From positions 1-9,238 of the forward strand of contig JBAQUF010000033.1 in the NCBI GenBank assembly GCA_049297375.1: DNA of 9,238 bases, in the 5' to 3' direction. The stretch comes from JAAZNV01 sp049297375 (GTDB taxonomy: Bacteria > Patescibacteriota > WWE3 > UBA101185 > UBA10185). Positions 1 through 6,142 of this stretch are shown here, one piece after another; position 1 is the stretch's first letter; each line of letters opens with the position of its first letter. The notes under the pieces were generated by a model, which saw only the letters and a program-made list of their open reading frames with translations, was not told where the DNA came from and did not search any database. The translations under genes were made by a program, and so were the position numbers.

Positions 1-293
1 GGAAGAGGTTCTCTATTTTCTGGGGGTCTGTGTTTTATAACATTTCCAATCCAAACACTTTCCCTTTTGTAGTCAATTTCCTCAAGGGATGATTCTAGAA
101 GCTTTCCAGCCCTACCAACAAAGGGTCTACCAGAAACATCTTCATAATAACCAGGAGCTTCTCCAATAAATACAATCTTTGAGTTAATATTACCCTCTCC
201 CGGTACTGGATTAGTTGCTGTTTTACACAACCTGCACTTATTGCAGTTTTTAATATTATTATTTATATCTTGAATTAATTTTTCTTTATCCAT
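1..293 (-). CDS. Family 4 uracil-DNA glycosylase (Fe-S type), N-terminal part, cut by window edge
   Basis: This enzyme removes uracil from DNA to start base excision repair. I translated 97 codons from an ATG at 293-291; the frame stays open to position 1, so the C-terminal half is outside the window. Visible marks are an N-terminal CxxC (C17, C20, with a further C23) that in this family supplies two ligands of a [4Fe-4S] cluster, the uracil-pocket motif GEAPG (44-48) followed by ED, the GRPFVGRAG stretch (55-63), and RPPENR (89-94). Where Thermus-type enzymes read KCRPP, with the Cys as third cluster ligand, this protein reads KHRPP (H88). The start lies 20 nt after the Lon-like gene's stop on the same strand, without a clear Shine-Dalgarno, so it is probably the next gene of the operon. 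The family assignment is firm; activity cannot be judged from half a protein. Confidence 0.9.
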   Translation of the reverse strand, partial: MDKEKLIQDINNNIKNCNKCRLCKTATNPVPGEGNINSKIVFIGEAPGYYEDVSGRPFVGRAGKLLESSLEEIDYKRESVWIGNVIKHRPPENREPL

Positions 294-313
294 TTATTTA
301 CTATCTACTAGAT

Positions 314-1375
314 TTACTGAGGAAGATAATATTTTAGATTATCTGCAGTAATAACTACTTTCTTTGTATTTCCTTCAACTATTTCTTTTGCAACTTTTCT
401 ACAAATAGCCTCAAGAGTTCTTGATAAGCTTCTTATTCCAGAATCATATCCAAAAGGTCTAACTATTCCTGGCCATAAATCTGGATCTATTTCTAATTCT
501 CCAGTTGTTAATCCAGAGTTTTCTAAAATCTTAGGCATAAGATAGTCTCTTGCTATTACAAGCTTTTCATTATCACTATATGAAGGCATTTTAATAACTT
601 CCATTCTATCCATCAAGGCAGCAGATAAAGTCCCTGTATTGTTTGCAGAACATATGAAAAGTACGTTAGATAAATCCACAGGATAATCAACATAATGATC
701 TCTAAAAGCTACATTTTGCTTTGGATCAAGTATTTCTAAAAGAACAGCCATAATATCCATTCTTAAACCTTGCTCTCCACTAGCCTTATCAATTTCATCT
801 AAAAGAATTAAGGGATTCTTTACTCCTGTTTTTATTAGAGCTTTAATAATTTGTCCAGGTTCAGACTCTGGAAACGCCTTGCTTTTTCCTCTAAGCTCAA
901 GTGTAGAACCAATTCCTCCCATAGCTATTCTTTCAAACTTTCTTCCTAAGGTTTCTGCAACAGAATATGCAAGAGTAGTTTTACCAACACCTTGAAGACC
1001 TACAAGAAGAAGGACTGGGGATCTTGATATTGCTTCCTTTCCCCTTTTCTTAAGAAGAATCAAGGTAGACAAATACTCAAGAATTCTATCTTTAGAATAC
1101 TGCATTCCATAGTGGTTTTTTTCTAGTGCTTTTTTAGCGTTTTCCAAGTCTAATCTATCTTCAGTTTCTACTTCCCAAGGTATTGACGTAACAACTTCGA
1201 TATATCTTGAAAGGGTATCAAATTCGGTAGCATAATGACCAAGATTAGCCATTCTCTCAAGTCTCTCTATCATTTCACCCAAACGATCTTTAAGATCTAA
1301 TGGAAGACCTTTGGTTGCTTCAACCTTCTTGTTTAATGTTTTTAATTCTTCAAATAAAAATTCTTTTCCTGCCAT
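314..1375 (-). CDS. Lon-type AAA+ ATPase without protease domain
   Basis: The 353-residue protein matches the central part of Lon. Residues about 25-110 resemble the helical linker just before the ATPase (IPW 65-67, then NHYG 87-90). The AAA+ module follows, with Walker A GLQGVGKT (126-133), Walker B LILLDEID (189-196), sensor-1 N245, arginine-finger candidate R257 in LMDRME, and sensor-2 R315 in SGIRSL. The protein ends at residue 353, about where the Lon ATPase domain ends. Neither the N-terminal substrate-binding domain nor the Ser-Lys protease domain is present, and only 20 nt separate its stop from the next gene. It is therefore likely an ATP-driven unfoldase or remodeller, not a protease. 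The pore-loop region, TYIGSMPG-like in Lon, reads AFPESEPG here (167-174). Its ATG overlaps the upstream stop by one base (TAATG), indicating translational coupling with the zinc-ribbon membrane protein. The substrate is unknown. Confidence 0.88.
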   Translation of the reverse strand: MAGKEFLFEELKTLNKKVEATKGLPLDLKDRLGEMIERLERMANLGHYATEFDTLSRYIEVVTSIPWEVETEDRLDLENAKKALEKNHYGMQYSKDRILEYLSTLILLKKRGKEAISRSPVLLLVGLQGVGKTTLAYSVAETLGRKFERIAMGGIGSTLELRGKSKAFPESEPGQIIKALIKTGVKNPLILLDEIDKASGEQGLRMDIMAVLLEILDPKQNVAFRDHYVDYPVDLSNVLFICSANNTGTLSAALMDRMEVIKMPSYSDNEKLVIARDYLMPKILENSGLTTGELEIDPDLWPGIVRPFGYDSGIRSLSRTLEAICRKVAKEIVEGNTKKVVITADNLKYYLPQ

Positions 1376-2337
1376 TATTTAACCACCATAAAGTTAGAGT
1401 TTAACTCCTTAAAAGAAGTAATAACTAATTTTAGCTCTTCAGAGGTAGTTTTAGCTAATATATTAACAACCTTTAATTTGTTGGCATCGTTTAAAGCTAT
1501 AACAAATACTTTTCCCTCCACGGGAAGATTGTTTTTTACAAGAACATAAGAAGGATCTAAGGATAAGCTCTTTTGGGTACCAGATTTTGACGACTCTACT
1601 TCCTCTATCATAAGATCATTTTCAGATACAACTAAGGCGCTACCTACTTTCTTAGTTACCAACCCGGAGTAACTTCCTACATTTATATCTTCCTTCAAAG
1701 GAAAGAATATAAAACTCCAATATTCTTTACCATCTCTAGTTGCTAAGAATGCACAATAAAATGGTCTAACATTTTCTTTAATATTCTCATACAGTGTGAA
1801 TATTTCCCCTCCTAAAAAGTTAAAGAACGGTTCAAAGCTGCTAAAATCATTAAATTCCATGTATAAATCAACATCATGAGGAACATAATTAGCCACTCCA
1901 CCTTGTCCAAAAATTCCTGATTTTAAACTAGTACTTAAATTAAGTATATTGTTCGGCGTATTAGGAGAACTAACTAAAGATTTATCTTTCTTTTCAACTT
2001 CTTCTATAGTTTCATTTGCATTTAAACCAGTAAAGGATGGAAGAGTAAATCTAACAAGAAGATAAAAACAAATGGTAACTAAAATACCTATTCCAATACC
2101 AGTAAGCAATATTCTTGTGTCTAAATTACTGGATATATTTTTTAATGCATTCTTAAAAAACTTTGATAAATTCAATGAATGACTTTCCACATCATTCATT
2201 TCTCTAACATTACGTGAAGAAATATCCTTTAACTGAATATTATCTGGAAGAACATTTCCACAAGACGTACAAAAACATACGTTATTCCCATGCAATACAG
2301 ATTTACAAAATGGGCAGATTCTTTTCATTAAATACAT
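1375..2337 (-). CDS. Zinc-ribbon, single-pass membrane protein with extracytoplasmic domain
   Basis: No known gene name is recognised. The 320-residue protein opens with a zinc ribbon: CPFC (8-11) and CTSC (23-26), two CxxC knuckles 11 residues apart. A linker leads to one hydrophobic segment at about 76-98, flanked by basic residues on the N-terminal side. This suggests a cytoplasmic ribbon and about 220 residues outside the membrane. The segment around 150-165 (YVPHDVDLYMEFNDF) resembles the start of DUF3352-type extracytoplasmic domains, which is a weak recollection. The start could be M1 (2337) or M4 (2328); neither has a good Shine-Dalgarno. The gene begins 38 nt after the pnp stop, and its own stop overlaps the start of the Lon-like ATPase. 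A joint role at the membrane with that ATPase is inferred from this coupling only. Confidence 0.72.
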   Translation of the reverse strand: MYLMKRICPFCKSVLHGNNVCFCTSCGNVLPDNIQLKDISSRNVREMNDVESHSLNLSKFFKNALKNISSNLDTRILLTGIGIGILVTICFYLLVRFTLPSFTGLNANETIEEVEKKDKSLVSSPNTPNNILNLSTSLKSGIFGQGGVANYVPHDVDLYMEFNDFSSFEPFFNFLGGEIFTLYENIKENVRPFYCAFLATRDGKEYWSFIFFPLKEDINVGSYSGLVTKKVGSALVVSENDLMIEEVESSKSGTQKSLSLDPSYVLVKNNLPVEGKVFVIALNDANKLKVVNILAKTTSEELKLVITSFKELNSNFMVVK

Positions 2338-2375
2338 TATATTGTCTTGGTAAAAGCCCTACAAGTTTATCTTTC

Positions 2376-4571
2376 TTATCTTCTTCCACCTCTGTTGAAA
2401 GGTCTTCTGTCTCTACTGTTTCCATTTCTTCTTGGAGCTCTTTCTGTTGGCACGTAATTTGGATCATCTACAGCTCTTTTTGATAAGCTGAATTTTCCAT
2501 CATCACCTGTGCTTATTACTTTAACCCTTACCTTATCACCAACCTTGAACCAATCATTAACATTCTCAACATAAGAATCTGTAATTTCACTAACATGAAG
2601 CAGTCCAACTTTGCCTGGAAGAACTTCAATAAGAGCACCAAAGTCTAGCAGTTCCTTAACAACCCCATCATAAACTTCTCCAACTTCCATTTCTTTTATC
2701 ATTCCTTCAACAATTTTAAGTGCTTCTTCAGCTTTATCTTTATCTGGAGCAGAAATAGTAATTTTGCCATCTTCTTCTATAGATATTTCTGACTGTGTTT
2801 TTTCTTGAATTTCTCTAATAACTCTTCCACCAGTTCCAATAATTACACCAATCTTTTCAGGGTTAATTTGAGTTGTAACCATTTTTGGAGCATAAATTGA
2901 AACTTCTTCTTTTGGTTTGCTAATAACCTTTTGCATTTCTTTTAGGATAAACATTCTTCCTTCTTTGGACTGTTCCATAATCTTAGAAAGAATATCCATC
3001 GGGATTCCTTTTACTTTTATGTCACATTGAATTGCAGTAACTCCTTTTTCTGTTCCTGTCATCTTAAAGTCCATAAATCCACCGCCATCTTCTTCACCTG
3101 AAAGATCAGTTAATATTTGATATTTATTGAATGATTCATCTTCAACAATTAAACCCATGGCAACTCCACTTACCATGTCTTTAATTGGAACTCCAGCATC
3201 CATTAAAGAAAGTGTTGACCCACAGGTTGATGCCATAGAAGATGATCCATTTGAAGATATAATTTCAGAAACAAGCATTACTGTGTATGGAAATGTTTCT
3301 TGATCTGGAATAACAGGTCTTAAAGCCTTTTCTGCAATCATTCCATGACCTATTTCTCTCGGATTTGGAGCACCAAATCTACCTACTTCACCAACACTAT
3401 ATGGCGGGAAGTTGTAGTAATGAATAAATCTTTTCTTTCTTTCCCCATACATATCTTGAATTAAAAGTTCATCTCCTGGAGACCCTAAAGTACAAACTGT
3501 TAAAGCTTGAGTCTCGCCTCTTGTGAATAATGCACTACCGTGAGTTCTGGGAAGTACACCAACGCTAATGGATATTGGTCTAACTTCAGTAGGCTTTCTA
3601 CCATCAATTCTTTTTCCTTCATCAAGGACTATTTTCCTAATCACTTCTTTCTTTATCATTTCAAAAGCCATTTCCATATCAACCTTCTTATAAACTCCTT
3701 CAAAATTCTTAAACATTTCTTCTCTTAAATTCCATAACTCATCCCCCATGTCTTTTCCACCTTCTGCTGGACCTTTAGCTTTATATATTTTTTCTACCCT
3801 ATCAAAAGAAAATTCTTTTATATCCTTCATTAATTCCTCTACAGGATATTTTGATTCATATTCATATTTCTTTCCTTCTGGATTTACTTCTTTAATAAAT
3901 TCATCCATGAATTTAAGAAGAGGTTTTAGTTCATCTCTTGCAAAATTTATTGCTTCAAGTATTTTTTCTTCTGGAAGAATATTTGCTTCAACTTCTGCTG
4001 CTAAGAATCTCTGGTCTTCTCCAACAAATGAAACCATCATCTTTAAATCACTCTTTTCATCCAAATCCTTAAGAGATGGACAAAGTACAAGATTTCCGTC
4101 AATAAGGCCTATTCTTGCAGTTGCAACAGGACCATAAAATGGAACATCGCTAGCTTGGAGACAAGCTACAGTTGCAATCATACTTAAAAACTCAGGATCT
4201 GCTGTTTCATCAAGAGATAGTACTGTTACAACAACCTGAACTTCATCCATGTAATCCTTGGGAAACAGTGGTCTTATTGCATGATCTATGGTTCTTCTTG
4301 CAATAATAGCATCATCAGTAGCTTTTCCTTCTCTTTTCACAAATCTAGAGCTTTTAATGCTGCCACTAGCATATAATTTTTCTTCATACTGGACTCTTAA
4401 TCCCAAAAAATCAGCTTCAATAGATGGTTCTCCAGATACTACTGTAATTAAAAGTACAGTATCTCCATATGTAGCCTTTACGGCCATGTTTGAACGCAAG
4501 GCTAATTCTCCGGTTTCAAGAATAAGTTTCTTACCAGCAAATTCTGTTTCTTTTCTTATAATTTTATTCAT
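2376..4571 (-). CDS. pnp: Polyribonucleotide nucleotidyltransferase (PNPase)
   Basis: This is the phosphorolytic 3'-5' exoribonuclease of RNA decay, normally a trimer in the cytoplasm. At 731 residues it has the usual length and full domain order: RNase PH core 1 (about 5-145), helical domain (about 240-315), RNase PH core 2 (about 320-550), KH (about 560-625, GxxG as GTGG 579-582), S1 (about 632-698) and a basic Arg/Gly tail (711-731). The catalytic core carries SSSMASTCG (443-451) and D495, D501 and K503, which match the metal-binding D486/D492/K494 of the E. coli enzyme, so activity is expected. Deviations are FV (77-78) where the RNA-gripping loop usually has FF, and F499 in the usual GDMDFK stretch. 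An in-frame TAA lies just upstream of ATG 4571, which fixes the start. There is no Shine-Dalgarno next to it; a structured leader lies upstream. Confidence 0.97.
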   Translation of the reverse strand: MNKIIRKETEFAGKKLILETGELALRSNMAVKATYGDTVLLITVVSGEPSIEADFLGLRVQYEEKLYASGSIKSSRFVKREGKATDDAIIARRTIDHAIRPLFPKDYMDEVQVVVTVLSLDETADPEFLSMIATVACLQASDVPFYGPVATARIGLIDGNLVLCPSLKDLDEKSDLKMMVSFVGEDQRFLAAEVEANILPEEKILEAINFARDELKPLLKFMDEFIKEVNPEGKKYEYESKYPVEELMKDIKEFSFDRVEKIYKAKGPAEGGKDMGDELWNLREEMFKNFEGVYKKVDMEMAFEMIKKEVIRKIVLDEGKRIDGRKPTEVRPISISVGVLPRTHGSALFTRGETQALTVCTLGSPGDELLIQDMYGERKKRFIHYYNFPPYSVGEVGRFGAPNPREIGHGMIAEKALRPVIPDQETFPYTVMLVSEIISSNGSSSMASTCGSTLSLMDAGVPIKDMVSGVAMGLIVEDESFNKYQILTDLSGEEDGGGFMDFKMTGTEKGVTAIQCDIKVKGIPMDILSKIMEQSKEGRMFILKEMQKVISKPKEEVSIYAPKMVTTQINPEKIGVIIGTGGRVIREIQEKTQSEISIEEDGKITISAPDKDKAEEALKIVEGMIKEMEVGEVYDGVVKELLDFGALIEVLPGKVGLLHVSEITDSYVENVNDWFKVGDKVRVKVISTGDDGKFSLSKRAVDDPNYVPTERAPRRNGNSRDRRPFNRGGRR

Positions 4572-4595
4572 TTTTCTTATAGGGGATTATATCGG

Positions 4596-4655
4596 AAGGA
4601 TTAAGATCCAAAATATTATGCATAGTAGTGCATAATAGCCTGCCTCCTAATCCTT
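4596..4655 (-). promoter_or_regulatory. Two-part stem-loop in the rpsO-pnp gap (candidate pnp control or RNase III site)
   Basis: The outer arms AAGGATTA (4596-4603) and TAATCCTT (4648-4655) pair over 8 bp. The inner arms TATTATGCA (4614-4622) and TGCATAATA (4629-4637) pair over 9 bp around a 6-nt loop. Between them is a symmetric 10x10 internal loop. On the transcript strand one side of this loop holds most of AGGAGG (4648-4643). E. coli pnp has a leader hairpin cut by RNase III and used by PNPase for autoregulation, so position and shape suggest a similar role. The hairpin lacks a U-tract, so it is not a terminator. The structure is seen in the sequence; the function is inferred. Confidence 0.6.
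4616..4633 (-). other. Possible 5-codon leader reading frame (MHYYA-stop) ahead of pnp
   Basis: A perfect AGGAGG (4648-4643) stands 9 nt before ATG CAC TAC TAT GCA TAA. The frame lies entirely within the inner stem of the pnp leader hairpin, so ribosomes on it would melt that stem. Most genes in the window have no clear Shine-Dalgarno, which makes this one stand out. A second ATG at 4623-4621 opens a 19-codon frame whose TAA (4566-4564) overlaps the pnp start codon region by 8 nt. Neither peptide resembles anything known. The motif may instead serve the RNA structure. Confidence 0.3.
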
Positions 4656-4693
4656 AGACGGTATTTCCCGCTATCCTAATTAATACAATCTAT

Positions 4694-4963
4694 CTACTTT
4701 GATAGATCTAACTTTTCAACTACTTGTCCGTATCTCTCCTCATCTTTTCTCTTTAAGTAAGCTAACAACCTTCTTCTTTTGTTTACCATTTGAAGCAAAC
4801 CTCTTCTTGAGTGGTTATCTTTCTTATGGAGTTTAAGATGTTCTGATAATTTGGATATCTTCTCAGTCAATAAGGCAACTTGGACCTCTGGAGATCCAGT
4901 ATCAGCGTCGTGTAAACGACTTGTCTTTATTATTTGCGCCTTTTTTTCCTTGATTAGAGCCAT
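4694..4963 (-). CDS. rpsO: 30S ribosomal protein S15
   Basis: S15 binds 16S rRNA early in assembly of the 30S platform. The 89-residue protein has the exact usual length. Family marks are DTGSPEVQ (21-28), the HKKDNHSRRGLL stretch (45-56) and the RRRLLAYLK segment (63-71), all in the expected order and spacing. It lies between the DHH-like gene (45 nt upstream) and pnp (122 nt downstream), and rpsO next to pnp is a classic bacterial arrangement. A promoter-like sequence begins within a few bases of the upstream stop, so rpsO-pnp can be made separately from the DHH-like gene. The ATG has no Shine-Dalgarno. Confidence 0.98.
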   Translation of the reverse strand: MALIKEKKAQIIKTSRLHDADTGSPEVQVALLTEKISKLSEHLKLHKKDNHSRRGLLQMVNKRRRLLAYLKRKDEERYGQVVEKLDLSK

Positions 4964-4976
4964 AATTAACTAAGAA

Positions 4977-5005
4977 AATATAGCAAAACAACGGGGAAAA
5001 ATCAA
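4977..5005 (-). promoter_or_regulatory. Predicted sigma-70-type promoter for rpsO-pnp
   Basis: On the minus strand, TTGATT (5005-5000) is followed after exactly 17 nt by TATATT (4982-4977), preceded by TGC as an extended -10. The -35 box begins four bases after the DHH-like gene's stop. The expected start of transcription, near 4970, is only about 7 nt before the rpsO ATG (4963-4961), which would make a nearly leaderless mRNA. Confidence 0.6.
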
Positions 5006-5008
5006 CCC

Positions 5009-5659
5009 TTAAATACCTTTTCTTCTAGATATTCCTTTAAGTAAAGCTTCTGCAGCTCTGCTATCAACTTTTAAATCCCATTTTGGAGCTTTATTCAGTA
5101 CTAAAAGACTTAAGCTATCTTCGTTTGAATCAATAATATTTATAGTCCCAAATCTTTGATTTCTTTCTGTATTATCAAGATTCAATATGTCTGCTTTAGA
5201 GAATTCACCTTCTAACTCTTTAAATGTTTGTCCAAAATCGTCTGGAATTTGAGCTCCAATAGTTATTATTAAATCAAAATTATATCCTTTTACTTCAGAT
5301 TTTATCTTAGATAAATCAAAGTCTTTGCTTACAGGACTTACTGACAAGTATAAAGTATCATTTTCAGTTGAATAATGTACTTTAGAAGCTTCAGTTCCTG
5401 AGTAATCCACAGATACAACAAGCTCTCTTTGAGCTACATTTGAGGTAATATTTACATCTTTTAAATCAGAGAATTCTTCTGGTCTGGATCCAGGATATAC
5501 AATAGTTACATTTTTATTTAAATCTTTAAGCATGAAGTACAACCCCACTCCAGCAGCAAATGCATCAACACCAGCTACCTTGGAAGGTACTACTGCAATG
5601 TTATTTGCTTCTTTTAGAAGTTCTGTTATTTGATTTGTTTTATCTATTTCACCATTCAT
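5009..5659 (-). CDS. Degenerate DHH-family (NrnA-like) protein, probable pseudoenzyme
   Basis: DHH phosphoesterases of the NrnA type degrade nanoRNA or cyclic dinucleotides with Asp/His metal ligands. This 216-residue protein keeps the fold pattern: an N-terminal strand plus helix (about 20-45), a strand ending at FDLIITIG (128-135), and a stretch that aligns with NIDHHxxNxxFG but reads LNLDNTERNQRFG (159-171). The DHH signature is thus DNT, and the first motif (usually NPDGDA) reads AGVDA (29-33) with only D32 kept. It ends near LLKGI (206-210), about where the first domain closes, so the DHHA1 substrate domain is missing; the usual length is over 300. The position fits, since a DHH gene often sits between infB and rpsO. 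Metal-dependent catalysis looks lost, so a binding or structural role is more likely. The family is inferred from pattern and position. No Shine-Dalgarno precedes ATG 5659, and an in-frame TAA closes the upstream frame. Confidence 0.7.
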   Translation of the reverse strand: MNGEIDKTNQITELLKEANNIAVVPSKVAGVDAFAAGVGLYFMLKDLNKNVTIVYPGSRPEEFSDLKDVNITSNVAQRELVVSVDYSGTEASKVHYSTENDTLYLSVSPVSKDFDLSKIKSEVKGYNFDLIITIGAQIPDDFGQTFKELEGEFSKADILNLDNTERNQRFGTINIIDSNEDSLSLLVLNKAPKWDLKVDSRAAEALLKGISRRKGI

Positions 5660-5699
5660 ATTTTAATATTTAAGCAGGATATTTAGTGAGGAATCTACT

Positions 5700-5715
5700 A
5701 TGGTATCAAAACCAT
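5700..5715. repeat. Short inverted repeat near the minus-strand transcription start
   Basis: ATGGT (5700-5704) and ACCAT (5711-5715) are perfect inverted arms around a 6-nt spacer. The expected minus-strand transcription start (about 5713) falls inside, so it is more likely a protein site or chance than an RNA hairpin. Confidence 0.3.
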
Positions 5716-5719
5716 GTGT

Positions 5720-5748
5720 ATTGTACAACATTTGACTTATAGTGTCAA
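5720..5748 (-). promoter_or_regulatory. Predicted sigma-70 promoter for the DHH-rpsO-pnp operon
   Basis: On the minus strand a perfect TTGACA (5748-5743) is followed after 17 nt by TACAAT (5725-5720). This is the most consensus-like promoter in the window. Transcription would start near 5713, giving a leader of about 54 nt before ATG 5659. It overlaps the oppositely directed promoter of the plus-strand gene. Confidence 0.72.
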
Positions 5749-5751
5749 ATG
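5729..5751. repeat. Perfect 8-bp inverted repeat joining two opposed -35 boxes
   Basis: CATTTGAC (5729-5736) and GTCAAATG (5744-5751) are exact inverted arms around a 7-nt spacer, centred on 5740. Each arm contains a -35 element, one per strand. It may be simply the symmetry of two promoters, or also an operator for a dimeric regulator; the sequence alone cannot decide. Confidence 0.65.
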
Positions 5752-5760
5752 AGGTATAAC
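5732..5760 (+). promoter_or_regulatory. Predicted sigma-70 promoter for the plus-strand gene
   Basis: TTGACT (5732-5737) and TATAAC (5755-5760) are separated by 17 nt. The expected transcription start is near 5767, about 20 nt before the ATG, leaving just enough room for the GGAGG ribosome binding site. It shares its centre with the opposing promoter. Confidence 0.68.
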
Positions 5761-5776
5761 GGTATTAAACTACCTT

Positions 5777-5781
5777 GGAGG
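5777..5781 (+). promoter_or_regulatory. Ribosome binding site that fixes the plus-strand gene start
   Basis: GGAGG lies 5 nt before ATG 5787-5789. It overlaps the TTG at 5775-5777, so that TTG, although in frame, cannot be the start. Confidence 0.8.
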
Positions 5782-5786
5782 TAAGA

Positions 5787-6137
5787 ATGGAAAAGCTTAG
5801 GTTTGGGTGTGTTTTTTATATACTGGCTACGATGTTATTAATGGCGGTTGCATTCGCTGGACCTGGTCTTTTCACCAACGAATACAGAACCAGCACCATC
5901 ACCGGTATGATAGTTGAAACAAAAGTTGACGAAGGAAACACTTACTTTGTGTTTCAACATGACAGTGGACAAACTGAACTACTAAGCAACAAGGATGCTT
6001 GGTATTTCGGTAAGTTTAATTCTGGTGATTTTCTGATGAACCTTAAAGTAGGCACTCATTATGAAATGAGAGTGAATTCCATGAGAATTCCCTTTCTCTC
6101 GATGTTCAGAAATATAGTATCCTACGAGGAGAAGTAA
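5787..6137 (+). CDS. Small secreted or membrane-anchored protein, phage-associated family type
   Basis: This is the only plus-strand gene. From ATG 5787 it encodes 116 residues: a short basic N-terminus (K3, R5), a hydrophobic stretch (about 6-23) ending in AFA before G25, which would suit signal peptidase, then a compact beta-rich domain. The C-terminal part, with FGKFNSGD (about residues 73-80), LKVGTHYEMRV (about 84-94) and RIPFLSMFRNIV (about 98-109), resembles small proteins common in phages and prophages with KFNSSD and WRxPFLSxxxNI motifs, related to DUF1523-like families. This is from memory and needs a search. The function is unknown. The first third is richer in G and C, with many C-ending codons (ACC, AAC, ATC), unlike its neighbours. 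Together with its self-contained promoter, ribosome binding site and terminator, this suggests an acquired unit placed between infB and the DHH-like gene. Confidence 0.8.
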   Translation: MEKLRFGCVFYILATMLLMAVAFAGPGLFTNEYRTSTITGMIVETKVDEGNTYFVFQHDSGQTELLSNKDAWYFGKFNSGDFLMNLKVGTHYEMRVNSMRIPFLSMFRNIVSYEEK

Positions 6138-6142
6138 ACAGG

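Noticed and set aside
314..1375. Lon truncated by a frameshift, with the protease domain downstream
   Set aside because: Only 20 nt separate the stop from the glycosylase start, so no remnant of a protease domain can be present.
3540..4137. Plus-strand frames opposite pnp
   Set aside because: They are antisense to a fully conserved PNPase and the peptides have no recognisable character; the same holds for frames opposite nusA, infB and the 2214-2483 stretch.
5775..5786. TTG start giving four extra residues on the plus-strand gene
   Set aside because: The TTG overlaps the GGAGG ribosome binding site, which is well placed for ATG 5787.
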